From Dicyema japonicum (lineage: Eukaryota; Dicyemida; Rhombozoa; Dicyemidae), in assembly GCA_011109175.1 (NCBI GenBank), contig RDEW01000011.1, positions 428,193-492,192 on the forward strand: a DNA stretch of 64,000 nt. Reading direction: 5' to 3'. The number at the start of each line of letters is the position of its first letter. Position 1 is the first letter of the stretch. Below, in pieces: positions 35,943 through 46,330 of this stretch. The notes below the pieces were generated by a model that was given only the letters and a program-made list of their open reading frames with translations, did no database searches and was not told the DNA's origin. The translations under genes and the position numbers were made by a program.

Positions 35943-36180
35943 TTACCACGAAACAAAGCGTTGGCTCAAGATTAGTTAACGGTATTTTATTAATATTATT
36001 AATTATTGTTATTTTAAACATATTAGCAATAAATAAAACTAAATATACTAAATCTCGACATTCATATTGATAATCCGGTTATACGCCAGAAAAGTAATTT
36101 TTGATATGGATCATCTCCTCGCGGCGAAAATTGGACGTTGAGTTCTAAACAACAATTGAAAGATACACAATTTCTCCCTC
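35943..36180. promoter_or_regulatory. Upstream region of the PLK gene
   Basis: AT-rich; no specific element assigned. A LINE in the opposite orientation begins at 36181. Confidence 0.3.
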
Positions 36181-37440
36181 ATGGGATCTTCCCATCAACG
36201 GAATCCTTTGGCGTTCAGCTCCTTCCACGAATCCCTTCCCCTCTTCGGAGGCGTCGAACCTAATCCGGGCCCATCGGAATCTCCTTATTCAAGGGATACT
36301 CATTCATTCGCATGGACCGCCCTAATGGAACAAATGGGGAAAGTGCTTTTCGGACTTTGAAGTCAAAAATATTTATTTTATTGATTCCGCAATTAGACAC
36401 TTCAACATATGCATACTCACAGCAGACTGAAAATACATTCCCCAGGTATTCATCCCTGAGACAAAACCACTCTTCACTAAGAAGATCATAAAAGAAAGGC
36501 GTGCTTTAAAAAGGAGTGGCGTCCGAGACACAAACTCAGCCTTCCGACTAATCAGCATTAACCGGATGATCTCCGATCACATCCTCCAAAACAAACGGTC
36601 GAAATGAAAGGAATTTGTCTCACGTCTAGACCAAGCAGAACGAGTTTTGGAACATATTTAGATCCATTTCGTCTGGACAGACATACATACAACCTCTACG
36701 CATCTCGAACATACAAACGTCACATTCCAATTCATTTCAAGAATAAGCAGACGACTTAATGGCCCATTACAGTAATATTTGTCTGATCAATATGAATAAA
36801 TCAAATCGTGTCCGGAAACTGAATCCCCCTTCATCACTGAGTAATTCCCCAATCAAAATAGACTGGATGGATATACGTGTCTTGATTATAAATGCGAAAA
36901 ACTCTCCCGCAAAAAGCCCAGGTGAAATACGCATATATCATCTAAGAAAATGGATTGCCGACCCTCACGAACATCTACCAAGCATCCTTGAATTCGGGAT
37001 TTGTGCTTATGCTCTGGAAACAATCCACAATAATCCCGACTGTAAAGACTAATAAGAACCCGCATGATTCAAAATCCTTTCGACCTATTTCCCTTCTCTG
37101 TGCTGCATCAAAAATCCTCGAGAGATACATTCCCAACTGTATATAACCTCACCTAAACGCGTCAATTCTTAGCACGGCTTCCCCATCAAGTATTCAACCT
37201 CTCCCACCTAACCAAGTTAACTGACTATATTGGGGATGGATTGAACAGTCATAAACAGCCACTCCACACTGTCCTGACCTCCATTGACATTTCCAAGGCC
37301 TTCAACAAGACCTCCTGGCACTTTGTTTCCAACAAGATTACCACAACGATTATTCCTCCATTCATTCAAAATGGCTGAAGTGATTCCTCTACACATTATA
37401 AAAACCACATTAAGCTGACAGCTTAAAAATGATTGATTGA
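36181..37440 (+). mobile_element. APE-type LINE with an intact 2A-like motif and RT N-terminus
   Basis: ATG at 36181, then 22 codons, then GGVEPNPGP (36247-36273), matching the 2A-like ribosome-skipping consensus except for Gly in place of the first Asp. Later frames give the RT entry region: SPGEIRIYHLRKWI, KSFRPISLLCAASKILERYI (about 37070-37140) and TSIDISKAFNKTSWHF with the first RT Asp. The endonuclease domain between the leader and RT is mostly deleted or scrambled. No YADD region follows, so it is 3'-truncated. Confidence 0.75.
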
Positions 37441-37734
37441 CAAGTGACATGTAGCATGAGTGGGACGCGACATTCTTTTTCTAATAAATCCCGTTCCGTG
37501 TGATGTTCAATGACTTACTCCACTACGTCATTCCACATTTTTTCCGTTTATTAAAATTAAAAAAATGATTTTTTATTTCTTAATGATAATATTCTGTTAA
37601 AAAGTTTATAATTAATTGTGGAAACATCTGGAGTGAGCAGCATAATTGAGTTTGTCGGAACAATCGTCTGACTTTCAGGATCACAGAAGATGGAACTCAG
37701 ATTGATGCTCTTTCAAAGTATATTTTTATTGTCA
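37441..37734. other. Unassigned spacer
   Basis: No gene or repeat recognised. Confidence 0.3.
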
Positions 37735-38035
37735 TAGGATCACGGGTCAAACGAGAAAAAAAGAATACCCTTATTTAATTAAGTGATCTCAGACCGACAA
37801 AGGGGAAGGTCTATACCAGCAAGGACATGCATTAAAAACAGAGACTCCAATGTCGCGCATAGGTCCTCAGAACCAACCGAAAAGAAAAAAACATCCAATC
37901 CTTGCAGTTGTGGGAACCACTCTTTAAGTGGAGGAAAGCAAATGATCCTTTCATGCCATCATGGAACTTGGCGCTACCTGAGACATGAGGATTACATGAC
38001 ACTAAATATTAGTATTCATCGCACGTCCTACCATC
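37735..38035 (-). mobile_element. SINE-like family 4 copy with LINE-type tail
   Basis: The plus strand begins tcataggatcacgggtcaaa, then aattaagtgatctcagaccg (tail), then tgcagttgtgggaaccactc and ggcgctacctgagacatgag (core). Confidence 0.65.
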
Positions 38036-38287
38036 GTGGACATCATTTCAATCTTGACAGAATTGTTTTTCATAATGGTAATCTTCATTAGTGGAGTTGG
38101 TCTGCGAGAAGGTAGTAAGATCCCTTTTAAAAGCTTTGGCGTGCCAGAAGGGCTCGTCGCCTCACGGGTGGTATCTTTAGGGGTCGAACGCATGACTGTC
38201 AGACCCGATGTCAGCATTCAGTCATTTTTTGACTTACTCATGTTGATTATTTTTAATTCTCATGAACGTGCCTTAATCTGTTATAAC
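38036..38287. other. Unrecognised sequence before a hAT-like terminus
   Basis: A plus-strand ORF (38036-38290) starts hydrophobic (MDIISILTELFFIMVIFISG) but has no recognisable domain. The complementary strand is also open. Confidence 0.25.
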
Positions 38288-38310
38288 TAGGGCAACCACA
38301 AATATGACAA
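38288..38310 (+). repeat. hAT-like terminal inverted repeat, left member of the 38.3/62.6 kb pair
   Basis: tagggcaaccacaaatatga; the reverse complement of its partner at 62560-62581 is tagggcaaccacaaagatga (19 of 20). Left flank gttataac, right flank gttatgaa(c). Confidence 0.55.
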
Positions 38311-38599
38311 AATAGGAGTGCAAACATTCTTGCTGCAGTTTAAGAATCCTCGAATGACTATTTTATGGTTAGACTCAGACTCCTTAATAGATCACATTTT
38401 AGACTCGTTATCCATGTAAACTAATAGTCTGTTCTTTTTAAATTTTTCGTCCTTGAATTAAAATCGATCATCAATAATAATAACTTTCTCAGATTTTTTC
38501 ATTAATTTGTATTTCGAATGTCTTGAAGATGTCTTTACAGGCTCGCCATTTAGAATGCTCACTAGGAATATTCCATAATATTTTTGACAAAGCATATTA
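38311..38599. other. Unassigned AT-rich spacer
   Basis: No gene or repeat recognised. Confidence 0.3.
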
Positions 38600-39200
38600 T
38601 TATCAATTTTTCACTTTATTTAACCAACAATAAAAAAGTTAATATATAATAATCAACAGCCTGTTCGCCAGCCTCCTCAGGCAGGTTCGATTCTGGTTGC
38701 TAAAACAACTCCGAGACCTGTCAATTGAACCCTCCGCCCATATGGCTCTCAAATATAGTTCCATACTCTCAAAGAATTTTCTGGCACAGACCCCCATCGA
38801 GTAAAGATCGTCGTCTGTTCGAGCATACATATTCAGGTCATCGATAAAAAAATGTGATTTGTACTGAAACAAACACTCTCAAAATGAACTGATAATTGCT
38901 GAAACCGGTAATTGAGGCAGCGACTCGATGGCTCCAAACAGAGAAAAAAGAAAAGTGAAGATATGCTGTCCTCCTGAAGGATCCCCTTCTTGAGTTATAC
39001 CTCGCCTATTTCCTGTGGAAATCGAAATTCCACAAGATTCCGCCAAGAAAGGAGCATTGTTTTACGGGACTTTCCACACATATGCTCTGCATGGTTTAGC
39101 CTCCCACATACTACCCCACGTGGAAAGCATTTCCGCGTCCTGCTGGAACATGCACTATGGCCATTTTCGTGTAGGCGACGGTAAAACAATCTGTGATTAA
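38600..39200 (-). mobile_element. Non-LTR retroelement RT fragment
   Basis: Minus strand: KKGILQEDSIS (RT motif GxxQGDxxSP), then SHFFIDDLNMYARTDDDL (catalytic DD box), then FFESMELYLR. Upstream residues 38995-39189 are open. This is the RT type in which the polymerase box reads FFxDDLKxYA, related to the fragments at 9275-9992 and 40190-40640. Confidence 0.65.
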
Positions 39201-39344
39201 ACTCAAACAGATTAATTTATCTCCTTCTCTTACACCGACTTTCATGTGTATAGAGTATTGCTTCTTCTATCTTTGCCTTTTCCCTCCTCAACTCTTTGAG
39301 GTTCCATTTGGGAACACGGAGTATACTAAGTTACCTACTATAGG

Positions 39345-40070
39345 CGGTTCTTTTCCTTTAGCCCTCTCGCCACACTACTTATGTGCCCCTCCATTGCTTC
39401 CAGCTCTGTCTGTCTCCAAGCAATCTTGGCACACATCTGCTCCCTCCATTTATTGGGTGGTCTGGGCTTGTACATCAACTCCTCATAGGTGATCTGTGTT
39501 GCATACAACACTAGGGAGATGTCACCCTGTGACCCTACTGGCTTAGCCTCCATCACATAAGCCACATCCTTATTGATACAAATTAACACTACTCCGTTAA
39601 CCATACTATGAGGGTAACTCTACGCTTCTCAAGGGGACATTTGCCGCTGCAGCGAGATTCCGCGCGAAGACCTCATAAACATGCTTGAGATATAACGTAT
39701 CACAGCTCTGGTGCTCGTGCTCTCTTTGACAGTTGTGGTCATTTGGTCCCCCCCTTTAAACCAGTACTCCTCCTCTGACCCCCATTGTCTACAGCCATTT
39801 TCTTGAGCTCACTCACAGTTACAGCAGTACTGAATCTGCCACTGCCGAGCTTTGCCAAATATGGCCATCCATTCCAGGGCATCCGGGATAGCCTTCTACG
39901 TACCTACATGACTACCTGCCTCGTCAATTATTTTGGGCAGTTATCACAACGCTCTCGGATATGGCAAGACTAATATTCTTACCATCTGGTAACGTAAGTG
40001 ACCCTTCTCTTTTTTTCCTTCCAACATTTTTACCCACTCGAGAGAGTTCTAAAGTCACCGAATCGAACGC
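39345..40070 (-). mobile_element. N-terminal segment of a non-LTR retroelement ORF (copy B)
   Basis: Minus-strand copy of the segment at 9275-9992. Shared blocks include GDISLVLYATQITYEEL, PRPPNKWREQMCAKIAW and TELEAMEGHISSVARGL. The upstream half (39785-40070) is frame-shifted. It lies on the same strand as, and is separated by about 150 bases from, the RT fragment at 38600-39200, so the two may derive from one element. Confidence 0.65.
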
Positions 40071-40189
40071 ACGTTGCATGCTTTATAATGGTTGAAAAAT
40101 ATTGGGAATTTATATAAGAAAAAAAAGTAAAAATTAAGTCAGGCATCGGCAATCAAAAGACAGTGGGCATGACTGCCAATGATGGCAAT

Positions 40190-40640
40190 TTCAAAACGTT
40201 CACTATGTTTTGGATTGTTCTGGCCTCCCAATGTGGATTGGAACAATGGTGAGGATAATGAATGAGATTGATGAGTATTTCGAAATGGTTGAGCTTAAGA
40301 GGAGTTTTGAAAAATCTGCCACTAATCTTGAATGTATGAAGAATGTAAAATCTCTGGATGGACATGAAGGCTATTGCTACCTCGGAGTTTTAAAGGATCG
40401 CGCCACCAACATCATGAAGCATGATGTTTTGAGAACAACCGCGGAAAAGTGAAAAAGAGGATTGTGAGATTGGTGCATACTAAGCTCACATTGAACCGAA
40501 AGAATTTGAGTCTCAGCAAATCAGTTCAATGAAGTTCCAGTAACCTGGGTGAGATGGAAACAGATGGGTTTCAGGGCAACGAATTCTCTTCTAAGAGGAG
40601 AAAGGTTTAGAAGCGATTTTGATTCAATTGTGTTTTTTGT
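40190..40640 (+). mobile_element. Non-LTR RT thumb fragment
   Basis: Plus strand: ELKRSFEKSATNLECMKNVK, GYCYLGVLKDRATNIMKHDV, RIVRLVHTKLTLNRKNLSLS. It matches the region after the polymerase box in the FFxDDLKxYA-type family (YKYLGI, then RR...LK..LN..N...AIN). A single stop interrupts it. Confidence 0.6.
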
Positions 40641-40820
40641 AAAAATAAAACCCAGTCTTCATTTAAGAGATAAACATTTCATTTATATTAAATATTTAAC
40701 AAATAAAATCTAATTAAAAATTTTAAATATAAATTTAAAAATTTTTAAACATTCGATTGAAGGTGTTTTGTGGCAAGTATTTCATATTCGTAATAAATAG
40801 GTTTTATTTTGTAAAATAAA

Positions 40821-42434
40821 ATGTGCGATAAAATAGACAAATTTGGATTAAACAATGATGTAATAAGATATATCCTCACATTCTCTGATGAGGGTCTTAC
40901 CAGATTCTCATGTAACTCAGCTTCCTCTTATCTTATGTTTAGGTATTAACTTTCGTTTGATTTAGACTCCTTCCAATGCTATCAAGAAATATAATATACA
41001 GTTTGCTATTTTCGACTGAATTCGTAAAGGAGGATCACCTTAGGTTAATGTTTAAGGAATATACTGATGAGTTTGTGTGATTTTTATTTTAAGGGAATTT
41101 TCTTCATCTTTAATGCTGCTGGCTCAATTGAGAGTCATTTCCAGGGAGATGTCTGTAGAAGAATCATCTACCATTGTAACAGTGACTCTTAGTGCCAAAT
41201 TTAAGAAGAATTTTCTCATAGCAATTCGTGGGGGTTGTCATAAAACTTTAAATTAAGTGGACCACCTTGGTTTGGCTACGTGGAAGAGACACAATCTCCC
41301 AAAAGACTAGATATCAGCGCTTTGCAGAATTTTTCTGATAAACAGTGGAATGTAAACTCAACTGAAATCATTTAGAATATATTTACCTATATAATAAATT
41401 CACAGGAAAAGGAAGATGCCAAACTCTCCCAGGACTTGAAGAATATAATAAAGATGAGTCGACTCATCCATCAGTATTCCACATTTGTTGACAATTAGAG
41501 GGGATAATGGGATTTCTATTACACTACAAGGATTTAACTTTCTTTTAAAATCCCGATCTCAGCAAGTTCTTATGCTTATTTTCGGATATTTCCGATTTGC
41601 TGAAAAGTTCTCAATGGACATTATAAATTGTTTTATCTTCCTCATTCAAATAAGTCTCTCCACTGTCGGAAAGGTGGCTGTTCTGTATTATATTAGCCTT
41701 ATCCAGCTTCCTCACTCACCTCTAGTCAAGAAACTATGCTGAGACATCTTCATGAAATGGGATTGGCCTATCATAAAGAGGTCAATGTAATCTTAGATGT
41801 GTAGGGTTATAACTTCTTCTATGTTACCCCCACCGTCGGAATATATTTTTACTGATTCCACCAATGAAGATTATACTGATGAGAATAGTGGGTTTCTTAT
41901 TGTTGAAACAAACTTTCGTGTTTGCTCTTACTCCTGTAAGCATGGATTTAATTTGTAGCCTCTCCCATCGATGAAGCGATTCTCGGTCTCTTCTCTGAAC
42001 TTTCAAATTAAACTTCCGGAGTGATCGTCTCATATTTGACAAGACAGAGTATAGGAGAAGCCATCAAGCATGACATTGAAGCCGATCAAATTATTAGTTA
42101 TTTAGAAATACATTCCCATCCATTGATGAGGGCGAAAGTTGTTTTGAATTGTTTCAATCGTTAGGGTGGTCTTCCTGTTACAGTAAAGCAGCAGATTTTG
42201 CTGTGGGAATCTGAAAAGAAAAGACTAAAGCACCAAGATGCTCATTTGCTTAGTAATTTTGATTCGCGAATAGACTATCAAAATCTAAAAAAATATGCTG
42301 AAGTTTGATTAGTTTTTAATTTGCAGTCCCTTGAATCCCTCGCCTTTTCGAATGATATGCAGACGATATTAATAATCAAATCAGAAGGATATAAGGCTGT
42401 AAAGGAAAAATATATGTCTTTAAGGAAAAAATGA
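40821..42434 (+). CDS. GTF2H4: TFIIH subunit p52 (Tfb2)
   Basis: Core TFIIH subunit that stimulates the XPB ATPase in transcription initiation and nucleotide-excision repair. Start ATG 40821, stop TGA 42432-42434. Landmarks: MCDKIDKFG, LTRFSCNSASSYLMFR, LPMLSRNIIYSLLFS, GISITLQGFNFLLKSRSQQV (family ITSAGFQFLL), DIINCFIFLIQISLSTVGK (ILSFLFQLSFSTLGK), LRHLHEMGLAYHKE, GYNFFYVTPT, SGFLIVETNFRVCSYS, AIKHDIEADQIISYLEIHSH, ILLWESEKKRLKHQDAHLLS, SRIDYQNLKKYAE. Ten GT-AG introns of 21-27 bases are needed. Two anomalies: one extra C in a CCCCC run at about 41827-41831, and a TAA inside the frame near 42005-42010. Either may be an assembly error; otherwise the gene would be broken. Confidence 0.9.
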
Positions 42435-44164
42435 TTAAATTTTCCCATTTTTAAATTTTTAAATAAATTTCTCTTTTTATTTGAACTTATTCACTTTTAT
42501 AATTTTGGCCGACACCCAAAAAAGATCTCTATCTTCACTACTCAATTGGACTGGTTCCTACAATGACGAATACTCGGAGAGGATATGTCCCACTTTACCG
42601 AGGGAAACTGGATAAACCCTCTTTCAAGGGTTTTAAAAAAGTTATCGAAACAAAATTTTAAGGATTAGGATTTTTGTATTATGAGTATTGATTATTGGAC
42701 TTTAATTGCAAATAAACTGTCACATACTTCAATTCAATTAAGGCTTCATTAAAATTTACCTGCAACGTTAGAATATAAAGTTCATGCAAAATTATGGAAT
42801 ACTGGTTTGCTAAAGAAACTTTAGGGATATTTATATACTCCAACTGATGTCAAACTCCAGGGTAGTACGAAAAATGATCAGTTGCTTTACCCATTCTACC
42901 GGAGGAATTCTCACCACTAGAAGGCTAGACATTTATTTACTGGTTCCTGATGGTCCCGTGTAACATTGGAAGGTTTTTCTGCAACTGGATACATTTATTT
43001 AGTTGCCAACTATTGACTTATTTTTTGGTGTATTTGGAGTTAATAAATTAAATATTTGAAAGTTGAAACACTCGTCTATTTTGGCTGCGATCAGTTACAA
43101 TATAATCAGACATTTTGAGTAGCCACATTCTTGAGAATGTTCAATCCTTGAAATCTTAGAATGACTGTAGAGGTTCCTTGTTTAATGGTGAGAAATCAGC
43201 ATTAACATGGTTATACTAAATACTGTGAAGTATGGGCTTCTTGTCGATATGGGTCCTATTTATTTACATAAGAAATAGACTGCCTATAAAGAAATGACTT
43301 TGAAACCACGTAATCCAAGTGGATGGAAAGCAAGAACTGCGAAACAGAGTTCGAAACACTTAGTAAACATATGTGAGATATTTTGGTGTCCAATGAGATC
43401 AGAAAATTCATATAAATGGGATCAAGTCTACTAATCTCCTTGGGTGACTGTCAAAGGGCCAAGGACCAAACACTTATTGATGAGCGTTCAAGTTAACAGC
43501 GTGACACTGAAGGTTATGTGGATGGATGTAAAGAAGGCATTTTAATCATACAATCCTTAAAGAATACAGGGTAAATTTTAAATTGTCTGATTTATTGGGT
43601 TTTTGATTATCTTTATGGATATTTATTTTATTATCGTGTGATCATTGGATTAAAAAATAAAAAAACTATCAAGTTACTGATACCAGACCGACAAGGAGGA
43701 ATCCGAATCCGGTGCGCATGTGCGTCCTATATAATTGGGCGTCAGCTTATAATTGGGGAATTTTTAAGGCATCTGAGAATGATCTTATAGAGAAGTCTGC
43801 TTACTAGGTTTCCTGTCTTTGGGAGTTTTCATTGTCAACAGAAGTGCTTCAAAAGGCATGGACACTAAATTAGGTCCAATCACTTGAATGGCAGTTAACT
43901 AGTGCAGGGAAGAGCTGGAGACGGCCATTGACCAGAACGTATTAACGTAGATCAGAGGAGTCCATTTTTGTTTCCAGGAATTTTTGAGATACTCTTTAGA
44001 ACATTAAACATTTGAGAATATATTTGAAACTCCAAAGTCATTTGTTTACACTTAAACTTAGATTTAGACTCCACGATAAACGAAGACGCCAAGTATTCCT
44101 TAATTTTAATTTGAAATTAGTCATGATTTATTAGTCAATCATTAGAATTGAATTATAGTATTAA
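42435..44164. other. Gene-poor region between GTF2H4 and DYNLRB
   Basis: No conserved protein seen. About 42520-42640 resembles sequence near 13835-13930. A LINE-tail-like piece (accagaccgacaaggagg) lies at about 43682-43700. Confidence 0.35.
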
Positions 44165-44534
44165 CTAAGCTTCAGGAGAGTTTTGAATGACAATCATGAA
44201 ATATTCTTTGTCTGAAAAAGTAAAATTATTTTTTACCAGGAGCTACCATTATCTCGTTCTTTATTGACTTAATACGCAAGAAAATAAGATCGTTTTGAGG
44301 GTCAATTTCTCTCACTGCGCTTCTTGCTTTCGCCACCAATTGATGAATTAAACCTGCATATTGAACAGTCGCTGAATTTTCAAAGGTCGTACGGATGGGA
44401 ATTCCTAAAATAAAAAATTATAAAATACCTTCATTGTTGACGATGGCGACCCCCATAACACCCTTGTGAGATATAATTCTTTTAATTGTTTCTTCTACTT
44501 CTGACTGTTATAATAAATAGACATGGCATACCAT
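44165..44534 (-). CDS. DYNLRB1: Dynein light chain roadblock
   Basis: Small light chain of cytoplasmic and axonemal dynein; binds the intermediate chain. Start ATG at 44532-44534, immediately followed by a 27-base GT-AG intron, so exon 1 codes only for Met. Then [20 protein letters not shown] and IVNNEG, a 24-base intron, [49 protein letters not shown], a 25-base intron, and [15 protein letters not shown], stop TAG at 44165-44167. The product is 97 residues (human 96) with no frame breaks. Similarity to the human protein is strong across its whole length. Confidence 0.96.
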
Positions 44535-44639
44535 TTTTATGATTCAATGTATCCTAGGAATTATTTTGATTATTAAATTTTTTAACAATTTAATGTGAAT
44601 TTATTTAATTAAAAATTTATTAGTTTCCCTTTTCACCTC
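44535..44639. promoter_or_regulatory. Upstream region of DYNLRB
   Basis: A/T-rich, about 100 bases, ending at a LINE fragment. No element assigned. Confidence 0.3.
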
Positions 44640-44815
44640 GGACAATTTAATTTATATTGCCATCTCCGAAATCCAGTAGTGTCCCGTACATACAGTAAGT
44701 GCGTCGGTTCTCGGAACGAACATCGTAAAAGGATGAGGCGGATGATAAAGGAGGCCGGGATCACCTGACGGCCATATATATGTCTTTTTAATATTTCAGT
44801 GATTCTTGGTTTTAA
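44640..44815 (+). mobile_element. LINE 3'-UTR fragment
   Basis: Reverse complement of sequence in 32330-32490; shared pieces include accgggatcacctgacggcc (as ggccgggatcacctgacggcc here) and gattcttggtttt. Confidence 0.65.
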
Positions 44816-45125
44816 ATTTTTATTTATTAACCCCGGATATACCGAGAAAGAAGTTAAAGTAAGCAACTAATTAAGTGTATCTAGTTTCCACTTCTACAGA
44901 AACAGAGTCCATCCGGAATCAGCATAAAGGGTAAGACGTCCATTACATGCAGTTGTGGAAACCCCTCCAGTGGAGTGGGAGAGAGCAAATGATCCTTTTT
45001 CGTGCCGGCCAGGCACTGGGCGCCACCTAGACAGGTGGATCACATGACGCCACTCTAATAGGAAGAGAGAGGAGGAACAGACAAGCAAGCAGAAAACTTC
45101 AACCAATTAACCACGCAGCACCAAC
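44815..45125 (-). mobile_element. SINE-like family 4 copy
   Basis: Tail attaaccccggatataccga and core tgcagttgtggaaacccctc, ggcactgggcgccacctaga, acaagcaagcagaaaactt. Closest relative of the 31925-32265 copy. Confidence 0.82.
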
Positions 45126-45184
45126 TACATATTTAATTAAAATAAATTAATCGCGGAACTACAAAAAAAAGGATATGAATTATT

Positions 45185-45242
45185 TAACTGTCACTTTGTT
45201 GGTTCGAATCCCGTCTGGGGCCTTATTTATATTTTCGATGTT
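45185..45242 (+). repeat. Isolated tRNA-like B-box fragment
   Basis: ggttcgaatcccgtctgggg resembles the box B of SINE family 3, but no other part of that family is clear. Confidence 0.35.
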
Positions 45243-46190
45243 GATTAATTATCATTATTGTCCCAGGATCACAGGGTTAAAAGAATAAAGAAAGTTCTTA
45301 ACTAACTAAGTGATCCCAGACCGACAACATGGGATCGGGTCCGCCGGGGAAGGGCGTCCAGAATTGCCCTTCTAAAAGTGCAGGGCTTCGGCTCATATCT
45401 CCTGTTAGTCTGGAGATATGAGATGAGTAGCTCATGCAGAGGATCATCTGGTATCCTTGCTTCTCTGATGAGACTTCTTTGTTTTTGGATGAAAAGATCT
45501 TCTGTACGCATAAGGGAAAATGTTGGGCCGATAATAGTCTTTTGGCCTTTTGAATATTTGATGGTCGATGTTCCTGAAACAAAGACCAAGCCTCACTTGC
45601 ATAGAGCAACGTCGGCTGGACAAACTGTTTGTAGATCATCTGGAGGCATCCAGTGTCACTTCTGAGAGCCTTAGTAACGACTTTTAATATCGTCATCCTC
45701 TTCAGTGCGGTCGTTACCCGGTTATCCACATGCTTTGCAAAAAAGAGTCCCTGGTCGAGTGTCACTAAGTATATTTGGTGTGTAATTGACGGGAATTACT
45801 GTGTTGTTGATAGAAATGTTAGGTTTCAATGAATAGTGCCTCTTGCAGGTTGTAAATAGGGTAGTATAGGATTTTGTAGGGGAAACTTCACGACGGAGTT
45901 TCTTGAGCCAAGAAATTAAATTGTTAAGCATGTTCTGGGCCATCGTGGTAGCAGTTTGGTACTTTTTGTCCTTTGCAGCGATAATGATATCGTCCGCGTA
46001 TGATAGCAATTTTCGTAGTGCGGTTTCGGAATGTCATTGATGTAAAGGTTGACACACAGAGACAGTCCGTCCTTGTCAGTTCATCCTTGTAGGATAGAGG
46101 CAGTGTGACTCTATTCTTTAAATGTCTCCAGTTTTGTAAGTTGCGTGACATTAACCAAATGTTGATTAATTTTTTACTTATAAACAATAT
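45243..46190 (-). mobile_element. APE-type LINE, 5'-truncated (RT catalytic box to 3' tail)
   Basis: Minus strand: LSYADDIIIAAKD (YADD coded at 45989-46000), then LRREVSPTKSYTTLFTTC, ISINNTVIPVNYTPNIL, and after a shift MTLDQGLFFAKHVDNRVTTA, KQFVQPTLLYASEAWSLFQE. It ends at the TAG/TAA region near 45300, followed by the tail (ggatcacttagttagttaag on the minus strand) and an AT-rich end at about 45250. It is inactive because of frameshifts. Confidence 0.85.
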
Positions 46191-46330
46191 AATAACTAAT
46201 TTAGGTATCTAACGAAACAACATTTTTTTGGAATATAATTAAAATCAAAATATATTTAAATAAAGATTGTAAATATTAAAAAAAACCATATCGTTTGTTT
46301 AACGTTGTTTCTCTTTAATACAAGTTGTAG

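Noticed and set aside
45378-45665. Plus-strand ORF with Ser-rich composition
   Set aside because: Antisense of the LINE RT thumb.
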